This document shows positions 6,716 to 11,381 of a stretch of DNA of 11,381 bases, in pieces. The translations under genes and the position numbers were made by a program. Origin of the DNA: an uncultured Bacteroidales bacterium (lineage in GTDB: Bacteria; Bacteroidota; Bacteroidia; Bacteroidales; UBA932); contig CAMNQO010000039.1 in the NCBI GenBank assembly GCA_946549475.1, forward strand, positions 1 through 11,381, read 5' to 3'. Numbering within the stretch: the first letter of the stretch is position 1; each line of letters begins with the position of its first letter. Under the pieces are notes generated by a model. It was not told the DNA's origin. It was given only the letters and a program-made list of their open reading frames with translations, and did no database searches.

Positions 6716-6758
6716 AATGGCTTGTCGCCAACAGAACAGAGGCGACATAGGACAGATA
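6716..6758 (-). pseudogene. Frameshifted fragment of a RhuM-like N-terminus
   Basis: Two blocks, CGACATAGGACAGATA (6743-6758) and AATGGCTTGTCGCC (6716-6729), are identical to blocks within the intact RhuM gene at 7789-7804 and 7767-7780, in the same order and orientation. The gap between blocks is 13 bases here and 8 in the gene, a difference of 5, so the reading frame breaks: it reads YLSYVASV as in RhuM, then LLATSH instead of GDKPLN. A TAG stands just before the first codon. It is a decayed remnant of a second copy. Confidence 0.75.
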
Positions 6759-6774
6759 CTACCATAACACAATT

Positions 6775-6798
6775 TTTTCCAAATTCAAGGCCATTATT
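6775..6798. repeat. 24-bp direct repeat, copy A
   Basis: This 24-base sequence is identical to 8167-8190 and in the same orientation, 1392 bases apart. On the minus strand it starts AATAATGGCC. The RhuM stop TAA (6796-6794) overlaps the ATG (6794-6792) of a short frame reading MALNLEKIVLW. Confidence 0.9.
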
Positions 6799-7849
6799 TC
6801 AGCAATGTGCCATATTTTGCGGATTCTTCTTCAAGCAGGAGGAAGCGGTCAAAATCGCTTTGGTAAAGACGGTCTTGGACGATACGGAACTTCTCCCATT
6901 CCGTTTCTGCGTGAATACGGGCCATTTCTGCCGACACCTTGCCGGAGTCAGCCAAAACATCGCGGTCCATTAGGGTCAAAAAGCCGTTGAGACGGTTTTC
7001 CCAGTCTTCCATCGTCATCGGAATATGACGCAGAGCCATACTCTCCGCCAAATCAAGATAAGCGGAAACCAATCTGCTTAATTGCTTCAACTCGTCTTCA
7101 CTAAGGTAATTCTTTGCCACCGTAACATCAGATTTGCGAATCTTTCCATCGGGCGCATCTGCCCAGGTCGTAAGCCCCATATTCGATTTGTCGGCATCCG
7201 CTCGCTCGACAATCAGTTCTGCTGCCGTATGGCCGTGAACGGCATAGTGAAGTTTATTCTGTACCGTGGCGTAAAAACGAATGGTTGCCGGAGCCTGCGG
7301 GTCATAATCGAGCGATGTCGCATAGATGTCCGTGATTTTCTGGTAGAATTTGCGCTCACTCATCCTGATTTCACGGATTCGCTCCAACTGGGCATCAAAA
7401 TACTTATCCGTCAGGAAACTGCCTTCTTTAAGACGGACATCATCCAAGACCCAGCCTTTAATAGTGTATTCCTTGACAATTGAATTTGCCCACTTGCGAA
7501 ATTGGACGGCTCTTTCATTATTGACCTTAAAGCCAACAGAAATAATCATTTGAAGGTTGTAGTGAATTACATTGCGGTTAACCATTCTGGAGCCCTCCTG
7601 TTGAACTATCCGAAAATTCCGGAAAGTTGCCTCTTGGCTTAATTCACCATCAGAACAGATCTTTTGGATATGATCATTTATCGTTCGCACATCAACGCCA
7701 TATAATTCAGCCATTAATCGCTGGGTCAGCCAAATGTTCTCATCTTCATACCGCAACTCCACATTCAATGGCTTGTCGCCTACGGAAGCGACATAGGACA
7801 GATATTCAGCCGCGCCGGAGCGAATAGTTATTTCTTTTTTCTTTACCAT
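6794..7849 (-). CDS. RhuM-family protein
   Basis: 351 residues from the ATG at 7849. The family is named after rhuM of a Salmonella pathogenicity island; its biochemical role is unknown, and members are scattered in accessory DNA. Seen: the family's N-terminal block ENIWLTQRLMAELYGVDV (38-55) with a helix-turn-helix look, then VNRNVIHYNLQMIISVGFKV (90-109), QFRKWANSIVKEYTIKGWVLDD (117-138) and a helical C-terminal half. It appears full-length. The frame continues upstream to 7939, but those 30 residues overlap the Fic fragment, lack family character and are probably not translated. Base composition is less GC-rich than that of the neighbouring core genes, suggesting acquisition by transfer. 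It overlaps the Fic fragment, and its stop overlaps the MALNLE frame, as in a packed operon. Confidence 0.88.
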   Translation of the reverse strand: MVKKKEITIRSGAAEYLSYVASVGDKPLNVELRYEDENIWLTQRLMAELYGVDVRTINDHIQKICSDGELSQEATFRNFRIVQQEGSRMVNRNVIHYNLQMIISVGFKVNNERAVQFRKWANSIVKEYTIKGWVLDDVRLKEGSFLTDKYFDAQLERIREIRMSERKFYQKITDIYATSLDYDPQAPATIRFYATVQNKLHYAVHGHTAAELIVERADADKSNMGLTTWADAPDGKIRKSDVTVAKNYLSEDELKQLSRLVSAYLDLAESMALRHIPMTMEDWENRLNGFLTLMDRDVLADSGKVSAEMARIHAETEWEKFRIVQDRLYQSDFDRFLLLEEESAKYGTLLK

Positions 7850-8132
7850 AATACCATTTTTTACTTTCAAAAGTAAGGATGTATTCCTGTTCACTCCGGA
7901 AGGCGTTGCACAGTTCCAGGTATGCTTTGAGCGCATCATAATCAGAGCCGTCCAAACCGCTGCTCCATAGCCGTACCCTTTCCATGGCGCGGATGATGGT
8001 TGCCGGCTCTCCGTCCCGGGTAAGACATTTCAAGGCATCGATATAGTCGATACGATACACCGTGGGGATGATAATCTCGGGCATTCCGGCCGCCGTGAGT
8101 TCCGCATTCATCAATGGGATAAATTTCCCCAT
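7806..8132 (-). pseudogene. C-terminal fragment of a Fic-family protein
   Basis: 108 residues. MNAELTAAGMPEIIIPTVYRIDYIDALKCL and the following GEPATIIRAMERV match the segment that normally comes just after the Fic active-site motif (HPFxDGNGRxxR) in Fic proteins, which usually transfer AMP to a target. The motif and everything before it are missing: there is a TAA at 8144-8142, only 9 bases before the first ATG. The fragment cannot be catalytic as it stands. Its 3' end overlaps the rhuM start by 44 bases, and its last residues (RNNYSLRRG) read into rhuM in another frame. Confidence 0.75.
7861..7876 (-). promoter_or_regulatory. Palindrome overlapping a -7 box before rhuM
   Basis: The 16-bp sequence TTACTTTCAAAAGTAA is a perfect palindrome except for its 2-base centre. 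Read on the minus strand it includes TACTTTTG (7875-7868), which fits TAnnTTTG, and lies about 12 bases before the rhuM ATG. A palindrome over a -7 box looks like an operator. No TTG is seen at the -33 distance. Confidence 0.4.
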
Positions 8133-8158
8133 TTGTGAATGTTATTTATCACAAAGAT

Positions 8159-8200
8159 GGGTAAAATTTTCCAAATTCAAGGCCATTATTGGGTAAAATT
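8159..8200. repeat. GGGTAAAATT repeated on both sides of direct repeat copy B
   Basis: GGGTAAAATT occurs at 8159-8168 and 8191-8200, a 32-bp period that brackets the 24-bp repeat at 8167-8190. Copy A at 6775-6798 lacks these flanks. Confidence 0.7.
8167..8190. repeat. 24-bp direct repeat, copy B
   Basis: Identical to 6775-6798 and in the same orientation. Here too the TAA of an upstream minus-strand frame overlaps the ATG of a MALNLE frame (TAATG at 8188-8184). The two copies flank the Fic fragment and rhuM. Confidence 0.9.
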
Positions 8201-8266
8201 GTCGAAATCCTCCCCCGAGAACCAGGACTGATTCAGCTGGACGGAACCTTCGAGAAGTCTGCCAAA

Positions 8267-8328
8267 TTGTCAGTGTCGGGCCGATGGAATATCTTTTGAC
8301 TTTTATGCCCGTGTCGTCCTCACCGGGC
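8267..8328 (+). promoter_or_regulatory. Probable clpB promoter and leader hairpin
   Basis: TTG (8267-8269), a 20-base spacer and TATCTTTTG (8290-8298) resemble the Bacteroidota promoter, though the -7 box has one extra base. Transcription would start near 8304. Almost at once the leader forms a hairpin, GCCCGTG (8307-8313) with CACCGGGC (8321-8328), having one bulged base and a 7-base loop and ending 8 bases before the first possible ATG. Confidence 0.4.
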
Positions 8329-8336
8329 GGCGAGAA

Positions 8337-10412
8337 ATGGATAATAAAAAGGAAAAAGATATGGAAAACAAATTGGAAAATCTTCAGAAATTTGCCGTGA
8401 ACCTCTGCGAAAGGGCGTCTCAGGGCAAACTGGACCCCGTCATCGGCCGTGACGACGAGATTCGGAGGGTGCTTCAGATTCTTTCCCGAAGGACCAAGAA
8501 CAACCCCATCCTGGTCGGCGAGCCGGGCGTGGGCAAAACGGCCATCAGCGAAGGCATCGCCCAGAAAATCGTGGACGGGCAGGTCCCCGAAAACCTCAAG
8601 AGCAAACGCATCTACTCCCTCGACCTGGGCGCCCTGATTGCCGGCGCCAAGTACCAGGGCGAATTTGAAGAAAGGCTCAAGGGGGTCGTCAAGGAAGTCG
8701 TGGACAGCGACGGACAAATCATCCTCTTCATCGATGAGATCCACACCCTGGTCGGCGCCGGGCGCACCTCGGGCGCGATGGACGCCTCCAACATCCTCAA
8801 ACCGGCCCTGGCCCGCGGCGAACTGCGGACCATCGGCTCGACGACCTTGGACGAGTACCAGAAATACTTCGAAAGCGACAAAGCCCTCGAACGCCGTTTC
8901 CAGATGGTGACGGTGGACGAGCCGACCCCCGCCGAGAGCATCGCCATTATGCGAGGCCTGAAGGAAAAATACGAGAACCACCACAAAGTCCGCATCGAAG
9001 ACGACGCCCTGATTGCCGCCGTGGAACTCTCCCACCGATACATCACCAGCCGTTTCCTGCCGGACAAAGCCATCGACCTGGTGGACGAAGCCGCTTCCAA
9101 ACTGCGTCTCGAAATGAACTCCGTTCCCGAGCCCATCGCCGAACTGGACAGCGCCATCCGCCAGAAGGAAATCGAAAAGGCCGCCGTCAAACGCGAAGGC
9201 GTCAGCAGCAAGATGGAGAAAATCCAGACCGAACTGAGTGAACTCCAGGCGAAGCGAGATGTGCTGATGAAGAAATGGGACGAGGAGAAATCCATCGTCA
9301 CCGCCTTGCAGAAGGCCCGGCAGACGCAGGAAGACCTGCAAATCGAGGCCAAGAACGCCGAACGCCAGGGCGACTACGGCAAGGTGGCGGAAATCCGCTA
9401 CGGCAAACTCGCCAAGGTCCAGAAAGAAATCGAGGAACTCAGCGAGCGGCAGGCCGCCGTCACCGACCCCATCATCACCGAAGCCGTCACCCCCTCCGAC
9501 ATCGCCGAAGTGGTCGCCAAATGGACGGGCATCCCGGTCAGCAAGATGCTGGAAAGCGAGAAGGACAAACTGCTCCGGATGGAAGAACTGCTGCACAAGC
9601 GGGTGGTCGGCCAGGACGCCGCCATCTCCGCCGTGAGCAACGCCGTCCGCCGCAGCCGTGCCGGACTGCAGAACGAGAAACGGCCCATCGGCTCCTTCCT
9701 CTTTATGGGTACGACGGGCGTGGGCAAGACCGAACTCGCCAAGGCCCTGGCCGAATTCCTCTTCAACGACGAGAACATGATTACCCGTATCGATATGAGC
9801 GAGTACCAGGAGCGCCACTCCGTCAGCCGGCTGGTCGGCGCACCTCCGGGATATGTCGGTTACGACGAGGGCGGACAGCTGACCGAAGCCGTGCGGCGCA
9901 AACCCTATTCGGTCGTGCTGCTGGACGAAATCGAGAAGGCCCATCCGGATGTGTTCAACATCCTCCTGCAGGTGCTGGACGACGGCCGTCTGACCGACAA
10001 CAAGGGACGGACGGTGGATTTCAAGAACACCATCCTGATTATGACTTCCAACCTGCGCGAAGAGGAACTGAAAGCCGTGATGCGGCCCGAATTTCTCAAC
10101 CGTATCGACGAGATCATCACCTTCTCCCCGCTGACCCGCGAAGACATCCTGGCCATCCTCCGCATTCAGGAGGCCGACCTGGCCCGCAAACTGGACGAAA
10201 GCGGCATCCGCATCGTGTTTACCGACGCCTTCGACGAGTACCTGAGCACGAAAGGCTACGACCCGCAGTATGGCGCCCGGCCCATCAAACGGCTGCTCCA
10301 GCGCGAGTTGGTCAACCAGATTGCCACGGCCATCCTCGACGGCAGCGTCAAGCGCGAAAGTGTCATCACCGTCACGATGCAGAACGGAGAAATCGTCCTT
10401 CATGAAGGATAG
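8337..10412 (+). CDS. clpB: ClpB-type AAA+ disaggregase lacking the N-terminal domain
   Basis: 691 residues; ClpB is usually about 860. ClpB threads aggregated proteins through its hexameric pore with DnaK. Seen in AAA-1: Walker A GEPGVGKT (61-68), pore loop GAKYQGEF (103-110, Tyr106), Walker B ILFIDE (129-134), arginine fingers ERR (185-187). A full coiled-coil middle domain (about 265-395) marks it as ClpB rather than ClpC or ClpA. AAA-2 has Walker A GTTGVGKT (458-465), pore loop GYVG (505-508), Walker B VVLLDE (526-531), sensor TSN (570-572) and GAR (646-648). The N-terminal substrate-binding domain is absent; the protein starts in the linker before VNLCERASQGKLDPVIGRD. About 28 residues expected between TSN and RPEFLNRID are also missing. 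A second start at 8361, behind AAAAAGGA, gives 683 residues and is equally plausible. An extra ClpB copy with a specialised role is possible. Confidence 0.9.
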   Translation: MDNKKEKDMENKLENLQKFAVNLCERASQGKLDPVIGRDDEIRRVLQILSRRTKNNPILVGEPGVGKTAISEGIAQKIVDGQVPENLKSKRIYSLDLGALIAGAKYQGEFEERLKGVVKEVVDSDGQIILFIDEIHTLVGAGRTSGAMDASNILKPALARGELRTIGSTTLDEYQKYFESDKALERRFQMVTVDEPTPAESIAIMRGLKEKYENHHKVRIEDDALIAAVELSHRYITSRFLPDKAIDLVDEAASKLRLEMNSVPEPIAELDSAIRQKEIEKAAVKREGVSSKMEKIQTELSELQAKRDVLMKKWDEEKSIVTALQKARQTQEDLQIEAKNAERQGDYGKVAEIRYGKLAKVQKEIEELSERQAAVTDPIITEAVTPSDIAEVVAKWTGIPVSKMLESEKDKLLRMEELLHKRVVGQDAAISAVSNAVRRSRAGLQNEKRPIGSFLFMGTTGVGKTELAKALAEFLFNDENMITRIDMSEYQERHSVSRLVGAPPGYVGYDEGGQLTEAVRRKPYSVVLLDEIEKAHPDVFNILLQVLDDGRLTDNKGRTVDFKNTILIMTSNLREEELKAVMRPEFLNRIDEIITFSPLTREDILAILRIQEADLARKLDESGIRIVFTDAFDEYLSTKGYDPQYGARPIKRLLQRELVNQIATAILDGSVKRESVITVTMQNGEIVLHEG

Positions 10413-10420
10413 CGAACGGA

Positions 10421-10452
10421 TTTGCTCTTCTCCCGGCATATTCGTATCTTTG
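10421..10452 (+). promoter_or_regulatory. Promoter of the ECF sigma factor gene
   Basis: TTTG (10421-10424), a 20-base spacer and TATCTTTG (10445-10452) match the Bacteroidota housekeeping consensus at both boxes. The predicted start near 10458 leaves a leader of only about ten bases. No terminator is visible between clpB and this promoter. Confidence 0.75.
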
Positions 10453-10468
10453 CCCGATTCCCTCGCGG

Positions 10469-11008
10469 ATGACGGACAAAGAACTCATAACCTGGCTGGC
10501 AGAGGGCCGGTACGAGGCGGTGTTCAATTACTTGGTTGAGCAATATTCCACACGCCTGTACTGGCATCTGCGGCATTTTACGGCCTCCCACGAAGATGCA
10601 GATGACTTGCTGCAGGAGGTTTTTGTCAAAGTCTGGCAAGTGCTTCCGACTTTCCGGGGAGACAGTGCTTTCTTTACCTGGATGTACCGGATTGCGAGCA
10701 ATGAGGCCATCTCCTGGCTCCGGAAAAAGAAAGTGCGGGCGGCGTTGGATTTCCAATCGCTCGAAAATGTGCTTTGCGCCCAAATCGACGATGACCCGTT
10801 TTTTGACGGCGATGCGTTGGACCGGGCCTTGCAGAAGGCCGTCGCCACCCTGCCCGGCAAGCAAAAGCAGGTCTTCTTCCTGCGGTATTATGAGGAAATG
10901 CCCTACGAGGAGATCGCTTCGGTCATGGGCTCTACGGTGGGGTCGCTCAAGGTCTTGTACCACACGGCCTATACGAAGATAAAGGAAATGTTGCAACGAG
11001 AATTTTGA
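10469..11008 (+). CDS. ECF-family RNA polymerase sigma factor
   Basis: 179 residues. Region 2 spans about 20-90: DADDLLQEVFVKVW (43-56) is the core-binding and -10 part, and TFRGDSAFFTWMYRIASNEAI continues it. Region 4 spans about 118-175: LPGKQKQVFFLRYYEEMPYEEIASVM, then a helix-turn-helix with GSTVGSLKVLYHTAYTKI, which recognises the -35 box. There is no region 1 or 3, as expected for an ECF factor. The immediate partner gene is a YciH-like protein rather than an obvious anti-sigma factor, so how it is held inactive is not visible here. Its own promoter is of the housekeeping type. ClpB upstream makes a stress role conceivable but unproven. Confidence 0.92.
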   Translation: MTDKELITWLAEGRYEAVFNYLVEQYSTRLYWHLRHFTASHEDADDLLQEVFVKVWQVLPTFRGDSAFFTWMYRIASNEAISWLRKKKVRAALDFQSLENVLCAQIDDDPFFDGDALDRALQKAVATLPGKQKQVFFLRYYEEMPYEEIASVMGSTVGSLKVLYHTAYTKIKEMLQREF

Positions 11009-11011
11009 CCT

Positions 11012-11356
11012 ATGGCAGACAACGATTGGAAACAAAGGCTGGGCGTGGTTTTTTCCACCAACCCCGATTATCAGTACCAAAGGGAGACGGAGGAGGCCGT
11101 CGAGACTTTGCCTGCCGCCCGGCAGAAGTTGCGTGTGGGCATAGACCGGCGTGCGCGGGCCGGAAAACAGGTCACGCTGGTGAGCGGTTTTGTGGGCAGG
11201 CAGGAGGACCTGGAAGAACTGGGCCGTACCCTCAAGACAAAATGCGGGGTGGGCGGCAGCGTCAAGGACGGAGAGATCCTCATCCAAGGCGACCATAGGG
11301 ACCGGATTGTGGACCTTCTTACCCGGATGGGCTATCCGGCCAGGCGTGCGAACTGA
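11012..11356 (+). CDS. YciH/SUI1-family (eIF1-like) translation factor
   Basis: 114 residues. The C-terminal two thirds carry the SUI1 fold: KQVTLVSGFVG (52-62), DLEELGRTLKTKCGVGGSVK (66-85), the basic RNA-binding loop, and GEILIQGDHRDRIVDLLTRMGY (87-108). Eukaryotic eIF1 monitors start-codon choice; E. coli YciH, its homologue, is not essential and has been linked to initiation fidelity under stress. The N-terminus (residues 1-40) is variable. It starts 3 bases after the sigma gene, so the two are probably co-transcribed. Confidence 0.9.
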   Translation: MADNDWKQRLGVVFSTNPDYQYQRETEEAVETLPAARQKLRVGIDRRARAGKQVTLVSGFVGRQEDLEELGRTLKTKCGVGGSVKDGEILIQGDHRDRIVDLLTRMGYPARRAN

Positions 11357-11381
11357 TGGATGCCGTTGTATCGGTTTTCTG
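11356..11381 (+). CDS. Start of a further gene (partial, runs off the right edge)
   Basis: An ATG at 11356 overlaps the last base of the YciH stop TGA (TGATG), opening MDAVVSVF before the window ends. Overlapping stop and start codons suggest a third gene in the operon. Eight codons are too few to name it, and the frame could be closed just outside the window. Confidence 0.35.

Larger units (their letters stand above)
5993..6793. other. Roughly 800 bases without a protein-coding gene
   Basis: I see no credible protein gene here. The stretch holds the secG terminator, a 12-bp tandem repeat, a pair of GAACAGTT repeats, phased T-tracts and two minus-strand candidate small RNAs. After these come a decayed RhuM-like fragment and the first copy of a 24-bp direct repeat. 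Each is listed separately. The base composition falls clearly below that of the flanking genes, as expected for an accessory insertion zone. Confidence 0.7.
8133..8336. other. Gap between the Fic fragment and clpB with gene remnants
   Basis: No intact gene. On the minus strand a short frame ends GSVQLNQSWFSGEDFDNFTQ with its TAA at 8188-8186, apparently the C-terminus of a lost protein that I do not recognise. Its stop overlaps the ATG (8186) of a 14-residue frame, MALNLENFTHLCDK, ending at 8142. The plus strand carries the probable clpB promoter and leader. Confidence 0.6.

Noticed and set aside
6665..6973. 102-codon open frame on the plus strand
   Set aside because: It runs antisense into the 3' end of rhuM and across the repeat region; no family features and no promoter.
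7850..7939. Upstream extension of rhuM by 30 codons
   Set aside because: The extra residues come from the Fic fragment read in another frame, and the RhuM-like sequence begins only after the ATG at 7849.
10396..10409. Perfect 14-bp palindrome TCCTTCATGAAGGA over the clpB stop codon
   Set aside because: It has no loop and no T-run, so it is not a terminator, and it lies mostly in coding sequence. It may be chance.
8142..10439. 765-codon open frame on the minus strand opposite clpB
   Set aside because: It is the complement of a highly conserved clpB with all motifs in place. Only its last codons (the MALNLE frame) carry independent interest.

Overview
The window looks like chromosome from a fairly GC-rich member of the Bacteroidales (phylum Bacteroidota). 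Three things support this. The promoters carry the Bacteroidota -7 box TAnnTTTG with TTG or TTTG about 19-20 bases upstream. SecD and SecF appear to be one fused protein. The gene order NtrC-type regulator - lptE - TPR protein - secG matches what I recall of Bacteroidales genomes. I cannot name a genus.

Left part (1-5992), envelope biogenesis. On the minus strand lie the N-terminal part of secDF (cut by the window edge) and a 547-residue lipoprotein with OmpA-like and TPR-like segments; a clear intrinsic terminator separates them. Diverging from the lipoprotein is a tight four-gene plus-strand operon: a sigma-54-type AAA+ activator without a sensor domain, the LPS-transport lipoprotein LptE, a small TPR-like protein and the translocon subunit SecG. 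It ends in a strong terminator. The theme is protein export (SecDF, SecG) and outer-membrane assembly (LptE, lipoprotein).

Middle part (5993-8336), a less GC-rich accessory island. It starts with about 800 bases without a protein gene. These hold short tandem repeats, a possible IS21-like transposon end, helically phased T-tracts and two tandem minus-strand candidate small RNAs, each with its own promoter and hairpin. Then follow an intact RhuM-family gene, a Fic-protein C-terminal fragment without its catalytic motif, and duplicated gene-junction sequences. A 24-bp perfect direct repeat occurs twice, each time where one reading frame's TAA overlaps the ATG of a short frame starting MALNLE. 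A frameshifted copy of the RhuM N-terminus lies just beyond the second repeat. I read this as a partly decayed, once tandemly repeated RhuM/Fic cassette array.

Right part (8337-11381), GC-rich core genes on the plus strand: a ClpB-type disaggregase lacking the N-terminal domain and a short segment of its second AAA+ domain; an ECF sigma factor with a textbook promoter; a YciH/SUI1-family protein 3 bases behind it; and the first codons of a further gene overlapping the YciH stop. An ECF sigma factor beside ClpB hints at a stress-response locus, but no regulatory link is shown by the sequence.
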